NCBI RefSeq assembly: GCF_031432425.1
Contig: NZ_JAVKPH010000020.1
Coordinates: forward strand, 8,003 to 72,002
DNA length: 64,000 bases
From: Ruixingdingia sedimenti
Lineage (GTDB): Bacteria; Pseudomonadota; Alphaproteobacteria; Rhodobacterales; Rhodobacteraceae
Direction: 5' to 3'
The notes under the pieces were generated by a model. That model was not told the origin of the DNA, made no database searches, and worked only from the letters and a program-made list of their open reading frames with translations. The translations under genes and the position numbers were made by a program. Positions 42,923-51,830 of the stretch are shown one piece after another. How positions within the stretch are numbered: the first letter of the stretch is position 1; each line of letters starts with the position of its first letter.

Positions 42923-42968
42923 GCCGTCCTGCCCGTTCACGTTTCCGTCCCGCGAGCCTAGCACCGGA

Positions 42969-43622
42969 TCACAGGATTTTCTGCCCCGTTTTCGCCCAGT
43001 CGGCCATGAACTGTTCCAGCCCCTTGTCGGTCAGGGGGTGGCTGGCCAGCGCCTTGATCACCGAAGGCGGCGCGGTCATCACGTCGGCGCCCACCAGGGC
43101 TGCCTGTTTCACATGGTTCACGCTGCGGATCGAGGCGGCGAGGATTTCGGTCTTGAAGTCGTAATTGTCATAGATCTGGCGGATTTCCGCGATCAGTTCC
43201 ATGCCGTCGAGGTTGATATCGTCAAGCCGCCCGATGAAGGGGCTGATGAAGGTCGCCCCCGCCTTGGCCGCCAGAAGCGCCTGGTTGGCGCTGAAACACA
43301 GCGTCACGTTGACCATGAAGCCCTCGGACGACAGCACCTTGCAGGTCTTGAGCCCGTCCCAGGTCAGCGGCACCTTGACGGCGATATTGGGGGCGATCGC
43401 GGCGAGCTTGCGGCCCTCTGCGATCATCTCGTCGGCTTTCAGCGCCACGACCTCGGCAGAGACGGGGCCGGCGACGATGCCGCAGATTTCCTTGGTGACT
43501 TCGAGGATGTCGCGCCCCGACTTCAGGATCAGCGAGGGGTTGGTGGTCACGCCGTCGACCATGCCGAGATCGTTGAGTTCGGCGATGGCGGGCACGTCGG
43601 CGGTGTCGACGAAGAATTTCAT
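42969..43622 (-). CDS. tal: Transaldolase (small FSA/TalC-type)
   Basis: 217 residues, the short transaldolase subfamily. MKFFVDTADVPAIAELNDLG, VTTNPSLILKSGRD, the Schiff-base Lys in NIAVKVPLTWDGLK and ATFISPFIGRLDDIN are characteristic. It moves a dihydroxyacetone unit between sugar phosphates in the pentose phosphate pathway, or acts as fructose-6-phosphate aldolase; sequence alone does not separate the two with certainty. It precedes the DUF484 gene on the same strand by 46 bp. Divergent from priA. Confidence 0.94.
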   Translation of the reverse strand: MKFFVDTADVPAIAELNDLGMVDGVTTNPSLILKSGRDILEVTKEICGIVAGPVSAEVVALKADEMIAEGRKLAAIAPNIAVKVPLTWDGLKTCKVLSSEGFMVNVTLCFSANQALLAAKAGATFISPFIGRLDDINLDGMELIAEIRQIYDNYDFKTEILAASIRSVNHVKQAALVGADVMTAPPSVIKALASHPLTDKGLEQFMADWAKTGQKIL

Positions 43623-43760
43623 GGCGGGCTCCTGCGGCCGGTGTGGGGTTGGCGCCCTCTTACCCCATGGGGCGGGGGGCCGGAAGGATTTTCGTCCGAA
43701 AGCGCGCGGCCCCGGCGGCGGGGCCTCGCGCCGCCGCGCCGCCTCCTGTAGGCAGGGGGC

Positions 43761-45953
43761 ATGAGTGGCGAGACCTTTCCCCCCGGCGTGCGCGTGGGCG
43801 TGCTGACCTCGGAACCCCCGGGGATGGTGCTGGATTACCGCGCCCCCGAAGGCGGCTGCGCCCTTGGGGATTTCGTCGAGGTACCGCTCGGCCCCCGGCG
43901 GGTGGCGGGCGTGGTCTGGGGTCCGGGCGAGGGGCGCATCGACCCCGCCCGCCTGCGCGCCGTCGCCCGCGTGCTCGACGTACCCCCGATGCGCGAGGAG
44001 TTGCGGGCCTTCCTGTCCCGCGCCGCCGACTATACCCTGACGCCCCCCGCGCTGATGCTGCGTCTGGCCACCCGCGCGCCCGGCCTGCTGGACCCGCCCG
44101 CGATGCGCCGTCTGGTCCACGCCACGGGCACGGCCCCCGACCGTATGACCACGGCCCGCGCGCGCGTGCTGGAGGTTCTGGCCGATCATGGCGGCGCGGG
44201 CTTCACCGCGGCGGAACTGGCGGGGTTGGCGGGGGTGGGTGCGACGGTGGTCAAGGGGCTGATCGCGCAGGGCGCGCTGCTGGAATCAGAGGCCCCGCGC
44301 GACACGGCCTTGCCCCGGCTGGACCCGGCCCATGCCGTGCCCGTCCTGACCGAAGGCCAGGCCGCCGCCGCCGCCGCCCTGCGCGAGGATATGACGGCCG
44401 ACGCCTTCCGCCCCACGCTGCTCAAGGGCGTCACCGGGTCGGGCAAGACCGAGGTGTATCTGGAGGCCGTGGCCGAATGTCTGGCGCGCGGCCGTCAGGC
44501 GCTGGTCCTGCTGCCGGAAATCGCGCTGACGGCGGAATTTCTGGTGCGCGTCGAGGCGCGGTTCGGCGCGCGGCCGGGCGAGTGGCATTCGGGCGTGACC
44601 CAGACCGAGCGGCGGCGGCTGTGGAAGATGGCGGCGACGGGCGGGGTGGGGCTGGTCGTCGGCGCGCGATCCGCGCTGTTCCTGCCGTTCCGCGATCTGG
44701 GCCTGATCGTGGTGGATGAGGAACACGACACCTCCTACAAGCAGGAGGACGGCGTTCTCTACAACGCGCGCGACATGGCAGTGCTGCGCGCCTCCATCGC
44801 CGGTTGCGCGGTGGTGCTGGCGTCGGCCACGCCGAGCCTGGAAACCTGGGTCAATGCCGCCACCGGCCGTTACGCGCGGCTCGATCTGCCCGCGCGCTTC
44901 GGCACCGCGGAACTGCCTCAGATGCGCGCGATCGATCTGCGCGCCGAACGGCTGGCGGCGGACCGCTGGATCTCGCCCACGCTGCAACAGGCGGTCACGG
45001 CGCGGATCGCGGCGGGCGAACAGGCGCTTTTGTTCCTCAACCGCCGCGGCTATGCCCCCGTCACCATCTGCCGCGCCTGCGGCCACCAGATCGGCTGCGA
45101 CGATTGCGATGCGCGGCTGGTCGAACACCGCTTTCAGCGTCGGCTGGTCTGCCATCAGTGCGGCGCCAGCAAACCCCTGCCGGATGCCTGCCCCGCCTGC
45201 GGGGTGGAAGGCCGCCTTGCCGCCGTTGGCCCCGGCGTGGAACGCATGGCCGAAGAGGCCGCAAGCCTCTGGTCCGAGGCGCGGATCCGCATCCTGTCGT
45301 CCGACCTTTTCGCCTCGGCCCGCGCGCTCAAGGCCGAAATCGCGCTGATCGCCGAAGGCGGGGCCGATATCATCATCGGCACCCAGATCGTCGCCAAGGG
45401 CCACAACTTTCCGCTGCTGACGCTGGTCGGCGTGATCGACGCCGACCTCGGCCTGCAAGGGTCCGACCTGCGCGCGGCGGAACGCACGTTTCAGCTGATG
45501 CGGCAGGTGTCGGGCCGGGCCGGGCGGGCGGAACGGCCGGGGCTGGCGCTGCTCCAGACCCATCAGCCCGACCACCCGGTGATCCGCGCCATCCTCGGCG
45601 GCGAGGAAGATGCCTTCTGGCGGGCAGAGGCCGACGCCCGCCGCGCCGCCGGCATGCCCCCCTTCGGGCGGCTCGCCGGCATCATCCTGTCGGGGCCCGA
45701 CCTGCCGGCGGTGTTCGAGGCCGGCGCCGAACTCGCCCGCCGCGACGGCCCCCTGCGCGCGATCGGCGCGCAGGTCTGGGGCCCGGCGCCCGCCCCCATC
45801 GCCCGCATCCGCGGCCGCCACCGCGTGCGCCTGCTGGTCAAGGCCGACCGCACAGCGCCCCTGCAACCCGCACTCGCCGCCTGGGCCGGCCAACTGCGCC
45901 TGCCCGCCACCCTGCGCCTCGCCATCGACATCGACCCGCAAAGCTTCCTGTAA
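43761..45953 (+). CDS. priA: Primosomal replication factor Y (helicase)
   Basis: 730 residues. PriA restarts stalled replication forks. Walker A is KGVTGSGKTEVYLEA, the DEAH-type box is LIVVDEEHDTSYKQEDG, and the RecA2 motifs are in FLNRRGYAP and DADLGLQGSDLRAAERTFQL. The inserted zinc domain has the eight cysteines in ICRACGHQIGCDDCD and VCHQCGASKPLPDACPACG. The ATG at 43761 fits the family; the short N-terminal 3'-BD domain follows. Confidence 0.96.
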   Translation: MSGETFPPGVRVGVLTSEPPGMVLDYRAPEGGCALGDFVEVPLGPRRVAGVVWGPGEGRIDPARLRAVARVLDVPPMREELRAFLSRAADYTLTPPALMLRLATRAPGLLDPPAMRRLVHATGTAPDRMTTARARVLEVLADHGGAGFTAAELAGLAGVGATVVKGLIAQGALLESEAPRDTALPRLDPAHAVPVLTEGQAAAAAALREDMTADAFRPTLLKGVTGSGKTEVYLEAVAECLARGRQALVLLPEIALTAEFLVRVEARFGARPGEWHSGVTQTERRRLWKMAATGGVGLVVGARSALFLPFRDLGLIVVDEEHDTSYKQEDGVLYNARDMAVLRASIAGCAVVLASATPSLETWVNAATGRYARLDLPARFGTAELPQMRAIDLRAERLAADRWISPTLQQAVTARIAAGEQALLFLNRRGYAPVTICRACGHQIGCDDCDARLVEHRFQRRLVCHQCGASKPLPDACPACGVEGRLAAVGPGVERMAEEAASLWSEARIRILSSDLFASARALKAEIALIAEGGADIIIGTQIVAKGHNFPLLTLVGVIDADLGLQGSDLRAAERTFQLMRQVSGRAGRAERPGLALLQTHQPDHPVIRAILGGEEDAFWRAEADARRAAGMPPFGRLAGIILSGPDLPAVFEAGAELARRDGPLRAIGAQVWGPAPAPIARIRGRHRVRLLVKADRTAPLQPALAAWAGQLRLPATLRLAIDIDPQSFL

Positions 45954-45965
45954 AAACACCGCCTT

Positions 45966-46012
45966 CATTTTCTGTCCAGAAATATCCCGGGGGTCCGGGG
46001 GCTGGCCCCCGG
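45966..46012. repeat. Dispersed intergenic repeat, copy C, with a GC palindrome
   Basis: CTTCATTTTCTGTCCAGAAA followed by TATCCC (about 45963-45988) resembles the AT-rich half of the other copies. It is followed by CCGGGGGC-TG-GCCCCCGG (45995-46012), a perfect 8-bp inverted repeat. It lies between priA and msrA, 13 bases after the priA stop. Confidence 0.6.
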
Positions 46013-46090
46013 CGCGCCGCCAATCACCTGCACCACCATTGCCTGATCCCCCCGCCTCCCCCATATTTCCCGTATAAAAGGGAGGCCCCG

Positions 46091-46741
46091 ATGTTTTCTC
46101 TCACCCGCAAACCGCTCGACCTCGTGCCGCCGGATCAGGCCCTGCCGGGCCGCGCGACGCCCATTCCCACGGCGGAACGGCATTTTCTGTCGGACCTGCC
46201 GCTGAAATCCCCCGTCCCCGAAGGGATGGAACAGGCGATGTTCGGCATGGGCTGTTTCTGGGGGGTGGAGCGGATCTTCTGGCAACTGCCGGGCGTCTGG
46301 CTGACCATGGCGGGCTATGCCGGCGGCCATACCCCGAACCCCACCTATCAGGAGGTCTGCACCGGCCGCACCGCGCATAACGAGGTCGTGCGGCTGATCT
46401 TCGACCCCGCCAAGATCGGTTATGAAAGCCTGTTGCGCGTGTTCTGGGAAAACCACGATCCGACGCAGGGCATGCGGCAGGGCAACGATGTGGGTACGCA
46501 GTACCGTTCCGGTATCTACACCTATACCGAGACGCAGCAGAAACAGGCAGAGGCCAGCCGCGCCGTCTATCAGCACCGGCTGATGCGCGCCCGGCACGGC
46601 GCGATCACCACCGAGATCCTGCCCGCGCCCGCCTTCTGGTTCGCCGAGGACTATCACCAGCAGTACCTCGCCAAGAACCCCGGCGGCTATTGCGGCGTCG
46701 GCGGCACCGGGGTCAGTTGCCCCATCGGGCTGGCCGTCTGA
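46091..46741 (+). CDS. msrA: Peptide methionine-S-sulfoxide reductase
   Basis: 216 residues. The catalytic Cys is in FGMGCFWGVERIFWQLPGV. MAGYAGGHTPNPTYQEVCTG, HNEVVRLIFDP and WENHDPTQGMRQGNDVGTQY are standard MsrA blocks. The C-terminal PGGYCGVGGTGVSCP has two recycling cysteines. It repairs oxidised methionine in proteins. The ATG follows AAAGGGAGGCCCCG. It lies 137 bp after priA, with a repeat in between. Confidence 0.97.
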   Translation: MFSLTRKPLDLVPPDQALPGRATPIPTAERHFLSDLPLKSPVPEGMEQAMFGMGCFWGVERIFWQLPGVWLTMAGYAGGHTPNPTYQEVCTGRTAHNEVVRLIFDPAKIGYESLLRVFWENHDPTQGMRQGNDVGTQYRSGIYTYTETQQKQAEASRAVYQHRLMRARHGAITTEILPAPAFWFAEDYHQQYLAKNPGGYCGVGGTGVSCPIGLAV

Positions 46742-46802
46742 TCTTCTTGACGCGGGCCGGGGCCGGGCGTATCCGGCCCCGACCCCATGAAAGGCCCGCG
46801 CC

Positions 46803-47672
46803 ATGACCACCTATTCCGCCCTGACGACCCTGCCCGGCGAAGACGCGGCGCGCAGCCTTGCCGATGCGATGGAGGGCATGACGCCCGAACCCACCGGCGT
46901 CGGCGTGTTCGAGATCGAGGACGGGTCGGGCCTGTGGGAGGTGGGGGGATATTTCCTCGAAAAACCCGATGCCGCGACACTGACCCTGCTGGCGATGGCC
47001 TTCGGCGCGCAGCCCTTCGCCGTGTCGGAACTGCCGGACATCGACTGGGTGGCCAAGGTCCGGCGCGAATTGCATCCGGTGGAGGCCGGGCGGTTCTTCG
47101 TCTATGGCAGCCATGACGCCGACAAGGTGCCCCCGGGGCGCATCGCGCTGCAGATCGAGGCGACGGTGGCCTTCGGCACCGGCCACCACGGCACGACGCT
47201 GGGCTGTCTGCGCGCGCTCGACCGGCTGGTGGATGCGGGGGTGGTGGCCCAGAACGTGGCCGATATCGGCTGCGGCACCGGCGTGCTGGCGATGGCGGCG
47301 GCGCGGGTGTTCCCCAATCCGGCGATCGCGTCCGATATCGACGCGGTGGCGGTCGAGGTGGCAGAGGCGAACGTGGCCGTCAACGGGCTCGACGGAAGGG
47401 TGGAGTGCATCGAGGCCGCGGGGTTCGACCATCCGCGCCTGCACACCGCCGCGCCCTTCGATCTGGTCTTTGCCAATATCCTCAAGGGCCCGCTGGTGGA
47501 ACTTGCGCCCGACATGGCCGCGCATATCGCGCCGGGGGGGCGGGCGATCCTGTCGGGGCTGCTGGTGGTGCAGGCCCCGGCGATCCTCGATGCCTATGCC
47601 GCGCAGGGATTCCGGCTGGAATGGCGCGAGGACATCGGCGAATGGTCGGCCCTGACGCTGGTCCGCGGCTGA
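46803..47672 (+). CDS. prmA: Ribosomal protein L11 methyltransferase
   Basis: 289 residues, the usual PrmA size. The N-terminal substrate domain is followed by the class I methyltransferase domain: ALQIEATVAFGTGHHGTTLG, VADIGCGTGVLAMAAARVFP for S-adenosylmethionine binding, and FDLVFANILKGPLVELAPD with the N-I-L motif. It trimethylates L11 on the large ribosomal subunit. It starts 61 bp after msrA, behind GAAAGG. Confidence 0.95.
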   Translation: MTTYSALTTLPGEDAARSLADAMEGMTPEPTGVGVFEIEDGSGLWEVGGYFLEKPDAATLTLLAMAFGAQPFAVSELPDIDWVAKVRRELHPVEAGRFFVYGSHDADKVPPGRIALQIEATVAFGTGHHGTTLGCLRALDRLVDAGVVAQNVADIGCGTGVLAMAAARVFPNPAIASDIDAVAVEVAEANVAVNGLDGRVECIEAAGFDHPRLHTAAPFDLVFANILKGPLVELAPDMAAHIAPGGRAILSGLLVVQAPAILDAYAAQGFRLEWREDIGEWSALTLVRG

Positions 47673-47865
47673 GTTGCCGCGGGGCAGAATAAGGCGGAGG
47701 GTCGAATTGGTTCCCGCTTTGTCCTGTCAACTCTCCTTCTGGTTGTGCTATTTCCGGCTCTGGCGAACGGACTGTTGCCCGGTGCGGGAATAATCCGCCG
47801 CATTCACGACACATTTCGCCCATAGACCTGCCACAGGTGGCGGCGCGTGGTTTAGGAGTTGTGTC

Positions 47866-48210
47866 ATGGCCGACCCGAATCTTCGGGATTTCTATGGCCG
47901 TCTCGATCGTATCGAGAAAGCCCATCAACGAGGATATGGTTTCGAGGCGGCCGGCACGCTCGGCCGGTCGCATTACGGGCGCGGGCGCCGTCCGGGCGTC
48001 GGCGTCGTCGCCCCGGCGGTTTTCGTCGCCACGGCGGTGATCCTGCTCAAGGCGCTGATCCATCACGGTATCGGTGCAGGTGTCTATGATGCGCGTGTGG
48101 CCGATCTGTGGCAGGGGCAGACCGCGCTGGAACGGATCGGGGCTGCCGTGATGCAGGCCGATCCGGCGACGCTGTGGCTGTCGGATCTGATCGCGCGGCT
48201 GCTGGCCTGA
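47866..48210 (+). CDS. Small membrane protein of unknown function
   Basis: 114 residues with one clear membrane helix, VGVVAPAVFVATAVILLKAL (about residues 45-65), preceded by a basic segment (RSHYGRGRRPG) that suggests the N-terminus stays in the cytosol. The C-terminal part VYDARVADLWQGQTALERIG is amphipathic and predicted periplasmic. I do not recognise a domain. The ATG has TTAGGAG upstream. It follows 193 bp of apparently non-coding sequence after prmA and converges with the DUF1127 gene across a strong hairpin. Confidence 0.7.
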   Translation: MADPNLRDFYGRLDRIEKAHQRGYGFEAAGTLGRSHYGRGRRPGVGVVAPAVFVATAVILLKALIHHGIGAGVYDARVADLWQGQTALERIGAAVMQADPATLWLSDLIARLLA

Positions 48211-48228
48211 TCCCTGCGGAAAACCCAA

Positions 48229-48262
48229 AAGGGCCGCGCCGGTATTTCCGGCAGCGGCCCTT
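48229..48262. terminator. Bidirectional terminator between convergent genes
   Basis: AAGGGCCGC (48229-48237) pairs with GCGGCCCTT (48254-48262), and GCCGG (48238-48242) pairs with CCGGC (48248-48252) around TATTT. On the minus strand the stem runs into CCCTTTTGGGTTTTCC, so it is best suited to end the DUF1127 transcript, but it also follows the small membrane-protein gene. Confidence 0.8.
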
Positions 48263-48315
48263 GCGGTTCGGTCGTCGGTTGTTCGGGCCCCGGAACGGCC
48301 CGGGGCTGGGCGGGC

Positions 48316-48525
48316 TCAGTGCCCGGTGGCGACCCGGTCGATTTCGCCCCGGGTCAGCCCGATGTCTTCCAGTTCGCGGTCCGTCAGGCGCGACAGCGCA
48401 TTGCGCGTCACGCGGGCGTCGTTCCACGCCGCGATCGCGGCGATGACGGCGCCGACGAAGTTCCCGAGCCGGCCCCCGAACAGGGTGCCCGCAACGGCCG
48501 GGCGGTTGCTATCGAAAGCGGCCAT
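48316..48525 (-). CDS. DUF1127 domain small protein
   Basis: 69 residues. The C-terminal DUF1127 domain is NALSRLTDRELEDIGLTRGE followed by IDRVATGH. Such short arginine-containing proteins are abundant in alphaproteobacteria; some bind RNA and affect phosphate or stress responses. The start MAAFDSNRPAVAG at 48525 lies close to the family norm. Transcribed toward the hairpin at 48229-48262; upstream 229 bp separate it from ruvC, which points away. Confidence 0.87.
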   Translation of the reverse strand: MAAFDSNRPAVAGTLFGGRLGNFVGAVIAAIAAWNDARVTRNALSRLTDRELEDIGLTRGEIDRVATGH

Positions 48526-48754
48526 GATGGTATCCTTCACGTTCTGCCTGTGTCGAAGGCATTGCCTTCTGCGGTGCAGATAGGATTGCTGCGGGTGCAA
48601 AGCAATCGCCATCGGGGCAAGGCCGGCTTGCGCCCCGTGCAACCCGGAATGCGTGGCCCATGCGTACCCCGAGGGGATTGCGCTGGCGGATGTTCGCGTT
48701 TCGTGCTATCGGCTGGCGAAACGGCGGCAGAACGGGCAGGCGAGTGGAGGCGGG

Positions 48755-49261
48755 ATGCGCGTGATCGGCATCGACCCGGGGTTGCGCAACCTCGGCTGGG
48801 GCGTGATCGACGTCGCGGGTGCGCGGCTGAGCCATGTCGCCAACGGCATCTGCCATTCCGATACCGGCGATCTGGCCGAACGGCTGTGCCGGCTGCATGC
48901 CGAACTGACCGATGTCATCGCCCGTTTCGCGCCCGATCATGCGGCGGTGGAACATACTTTCGTCAACAAGGATGCGGTGGCGACGCTGAAGTTGGGCCAG
49001 GCCCGCGGCATCGCGCTGCTGGTGCCGGCGCAGGCGGGGCTGCGGGTGGGCGAATATGCCCCGAACGCGGTGAAAAAGACGGTGGTGGGCGTGGGCCATG
49101 CCGCCAAGGTGCAGGTGGATCACATGGTGCGGCTGCACCTGCCGGGCGCGGCGATCGCGGGGGCGGATGCGGCCGATGCGCTGGCGGTGGCGATCTGCCA
49201 TGCGCATCACCTGCAATCTGCCGGCCGGCTGGAGGCCGCGGTGAAAAGGGCGGCGGGATGA
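48755..49261 (+). CDS. ruvC: Holliday junction resolvase RuvC
   Basis: 168 residues. Catalytic acids are visible in RVIGIDPGLRNLGWGVID (Asp), AAVEHTFVNKD (Glu) and GADAADALAVAICHAHH (two Asp). The RNase H-like fold cuts Holliday junctions guided by RuvAB. The ATG at 48755 follows AGTGGAGGCGGG; a longer frame from 48653 has no such site. Its stop overlaps the ruvA start (ATGA), and ruvA likewise overlaps ruvB, so ruvCAB is a tightly coupled operon. Confidence 0.97.
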   Translation: MRVIGIDPGLRNLGWGVIDVAGARLSHVANGICHSDTGDLAERLCRLHAELTDVIARFAPDHAAVEHTFVNKDAVATLKLGQARGIALLVPAQAGLRVGEYAPNAVKKTVVGVGHAAKVQVDHMVRLHLPGAAIAGADAADALAVAICHAHHLQSAGRLEAAVKRAAG

Positions 49262-49938
49262 TCGGCAAGCTGTCGGGCGTGGTGGACTGGAAGGGCGAGG
49301 GGCAGGTGCTGCTCGACGTGCGCGGGGTGGGCTATGTCGTGCATGTGTCCGACCGCACGCTCGCCGCGCTGCCCGGGCCGGGCGAGGCGGCGGCGCTTTA
49401 TACCGACCTTCTGGTGCGCGAGGATCTGTTGCAGCTCTTCGGTTTTCCGACCCTGCTGGACCGCGAATGGCACCGCTTGCTGATGACGGTGCAGGGGGTG
49501 GGGGCCAAGGCGTCGATGGCGATCCTCGGCGTGCTGGGGGCAGAGGGCGTGGGCCGGGCCATCGCGCTCGGGGATGCGCGGGCCATTCAGGCAGCACCCG
49601 GCATCGGCCCCAAGATCGCGCAGCGCGTGGTGCTGGAACTGAAGGCCAAGGCCCCGACGGTGATGGCGATGGCGGGCCGGATGGGCGCACCCGCGCTGGC
49701 CGATGCGCCGGTGGAACCGGCCGCCGCCCCTGCGCCCCGCCGCACCAGGGCCGCGCCGCCCCCCGCCCCGCCGCCGCGTGCCGTCCATGCGGCGGATGCC
49801 CTGTCGGCGCTGGTGAACCTCGGCTACGGGCAGGGCGAGGCGGCGGCGGCGGTGGCGCAGGCGGGTGACGATCTGCCCGAGGCCGATACCGCGGGCCTGA
49901 TCCGGGCGGCGCTGAAACTGTTGCAGCCGAAGGGATGA
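49258..49938 (+). CDS. ruvA: Holliday junction branch migration protein RuvA
   Basis: 226 residues. The OB-fold start MIGKLSGVVDWKGEGQVLLD and the tandem helix-hairpin-helix (VQGVGAKASMAILGVLG, AAPGIGPKIAQRVVLELKAK) bind the four-way junction. An Ala/Pro-rich linker precedes the C-terminal RuvB-binding domain (AADALSALVNLGYGQGEAAA). The linker is longer than in E. coli RuvA. Overlaps ruvC and ruvB by four bases each. Confidence 0.97.
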   Translation: MIGKLSGVVDWKGEGQVLLDVRGVGYVVHVSDRTLAALPGPGEAAALYTDLLVREDLLQLFGFPTLLDREWHRLLMTVQGVGAKASMAILGVLGAEGVGRAIALGDARAIQAAPGIGPKIAQRVVLELKAKAPTVMAMAGRMGAPALADAPVEPAAAPAPRRTRAAPPPAPPPRAVHAADALSALVNLGYGQGEAAAAVAQAGDDLPEADTAGLIRAALKLLQPKG

Positions 49939-50963
49939 CGATGACCCCCGACCCGATGCTGCGCCCCGAAAAGCTGCCCGAGGATGCAGACCGCGCGCTG
50001 CGCCCCGAACGGCTGGAGGATTTCATCGGCCAGGCCGAGGCGCGGGCGAACCTGCGCGTGTTCGTCGAAAGCGCCCGTGTACGGGGCGAGGCGATGGACC
50101 ACACGCTGTTCCACGGCCCCCCCGGTCTGGGCAAGACGACGCTCGCCCAGATCATGGCGCGCGAACTGGGGGTGGGGTTCCGCATGACCTCTGGGCCGGT
50201 GCTGGCCAAGGCGGGGGATCTGGCGGCGATCCTGACCAATCTGGAACCGCGCGACGTGCTGTTCATCGACGAGATCCACCGCCTGTCCCCGGTGGTCGAG
50301 GAGGTGCTCTATCCGGCGATGGAGGATTTCGCGCTGGATCTGGTGATCGGCGAGGGGCCGGCGGCGCGCACGGTGCGCATCGACCTGCAACCCTTCACGC
50401 TTGTGGGCGCCACGACACGGCTGGGCCTGCTGACCACGCCGCTGCGCGACCGTTTCGGCATCCCGACGCGGCTCCAGTTCTATACCGAGGACGAACTCGA
50501 CCTGATCGTCGCCCGCGGCGCCCGCCTGCTGGGCGTGCCCGCCGACCCCGAGGGCACGCGCGAGATCGCGCGCCGCGCCCGCGGCACCCCGCGCATCGCC
50601 GGCCGGCTGCTGCGCCGGGTGGTGGATTTCGTGACCGTCGAGGGCGACGGCCGGCTGACCCGCGCCATCGCCGACCGCGCCCTGACGCGGCTGGGGGTGG
50701 ACGGGCTCGGGCTCGACACCGGCGACCGGCGGTATCTGGAACTGATCGCGCAGCATTACGGCGGCGGGCCGGTGGGGGTGGAAACGCTGGCCGCCGCGCT
50801 GTCGGAAAGCCGCGATGCGATCGAAGAGGTGATCGAGCCCTATCTGCTGCAACAGGGCCTGCTGCAACGCACCCCGCGCGGGCGGATGCTGGGGCAGCGC
50901 GGCTGGCAGCACCTGGGCCTGCCCGCCCCGCGCCTGCCGGGGCAGGCGGAACTGTTCGAGTAA
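49935..50963 (+). CDS. ruvB: Holliday junction branch migration ATPase RuvB
   Basis: 342 residues, a AAA+ motor. RPERLEDFIGQAEARANL at the start, Walker A in HGPPGLGKTTLAQIM, Walker B in DVLFIDEIHRLSPVVEEVLY, sensor 1 in FTLVGATTRLGLLTTPLRDR and the winged helix VIEPYLLQQGLLQRTPRGRM are all intact. Its end is followed by a hairpin at 50993-51011 and a very long palindrome (51038-51101). Confidence 0.98.
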   Translation: MTMTPDPMLRPEKLPEDADRALRPERLEDFIGQAEARANLRVFVESARVRGEAMDHTLFHGPPGLGKTTLAQIMARELGVGFRMTSGPVLAKAGDLAAILTNLEPRDVLFIDEIHRLSPVVEEVLYPAMEDFALDLVIGEGPAARTVRIDLQPFTLVGATTRLGLLTTPLRDRFGIPTRLQFYTEDELDLIVARGARLLGVPADPEGTREIARRARGTPRIAGRLLRRVVDFVTVEGDGRLTRAIADRALTRLGVDGLGLDTGDRRYLELIAQHYGGGPVGVETLAAALSESRDAIEEVIEPYLLQQGLLQRTPRGRMLGQRGWQHLGLPAPRLPGQAELFE

Positions 50964-50992
50964 CTTGGCGGCGCGCCTGTGGCAGGCGGGGC

Positions 50993-51101
50993 AGGGGGCA
51001 TTCTGCCCCCTCTTGGCTGCGCCAATTCACCCCCTGAGGATATTTAAGGACAGAAAGTGAAGAAGGGCGCGCCCTGCACCACTTTCTGTCCTTAAATATC
51101 C
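50993..51101. repeat. Hairpin plus 22-bp perfect inverted repeat after ruvB (dispersed repeat, copy D)
   Basis: AGGGGGCA-TTC-TGCCCCCT (50993-51011) is a tight hairpin 30 bases after the ruvB stop. Then two perfectly complementary 22-base arms, 51038-51059 and 51080-51101, flank a 20-base loop that itself contains the palindrome GGGCGCGCCC. The arms carry GGATATTTAAGGACAG, related to the AT-rich motif of copies A-C. A strong RNA hairpin would form in the ruvB mRNA tail. Confidence 0.85.
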
Positions 51102-51203
51102 CCGCCAGAGGGCGCCGACATCTCCGCCCGCACCGCCGCCGGGTGCTGTTCATTTCCGCCGCCGCAAGCTATCACCACCTGCGCAGCAACACCGAGGCCC
51201 GGC

Positions 51204-51830
51204 ATGACCCCGGAAACCGTCATCCCCTTCTTCACCCGCGCCGACGGGCAGTATCTGTTCGCCCGCTGGGGCCGCCCCGTCGTGCCGGTGGTTTTCGGCG
51301 TCGAGGATGCGACGCTGACCACCGTCAAGGGCGCGCTGGAGGCCGTGTGCACGCTCGCCGGCCATCGGATGGCCGAGACGGACCCGGAACTGGGCGCCAA
51401 CCTCATGGTGTTCTTCTGCCGCGACTGGGCCGAACTGCTGGCGGTGCCGAACCTCGACCGGCTGGTCGAGGGGCTCGGCCCCCTCGTCGCGCGGCTGGAG
51501 GCGGAGGGGGCGAACCAGTACCGGGTGTTCCGCTTCGATGCGGGGGGCGCGATCCGGGCGGCCTTCGTGTTCCTGCGCATGGATGCGCATCTGGCGGCGG
51601 TGCAGGCCGAGGTGCTGGCTTTGGGTCAGGCGGTGCAGGCGATCCTGCTGTGGTCGGACCGCGCTTTCGCGACACGCGCGCCGTTGGCCGAGGCGGGGGG
51701 CCATGTGATCCTGCATCCCGAGGTCGCGGCGCTGATCCGTGCCGCCTATGACCCGGTTCTGCCCGCGGTGGCGCGCGATCCGGCGCATGCGCTGCGGCTG
51801 GCGGCGCGCATGGGGCTTGCGCAGCCATGA
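51204..51830 (+). CDS. Conserved-looking protein of unknown function upstream of ybgC
   Basis: 208 residues without signal or membrane helices. ETVIPFFTRADGQYLFARWG at the start and AEAGGHVILHPEVAALIRAA near the end look like an alpha/beta domain, but I do not recognise a family. The stop overlaps the ybgC ATG (ATGA at 51827-51830), so it is translated together with the tol-pal block. Two cysteines occur (EAVCTL and FFCRDW). Start at 51204 follows GAGGCCCGGC; the ribosome site is modest. Confidence 0.75.
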   Translation: MTPETVIPFFTRADGQYLFARWGRPVVPVVFGVEDATLTTVKGALEAVCTLAGHRMAETDPELGANLMVFFCRDWAELLAVPNLDRLVEGLGPLVARLEAEGANQYRVFRFDAGGAIRAAFVFLRMDAHLAAVQAEVLALGQAVQAILLWSDRAFATRAPLAEAGGHVILHPEVAALIRAAYDPVLPAVARDPAHALRLAARMGLAQP

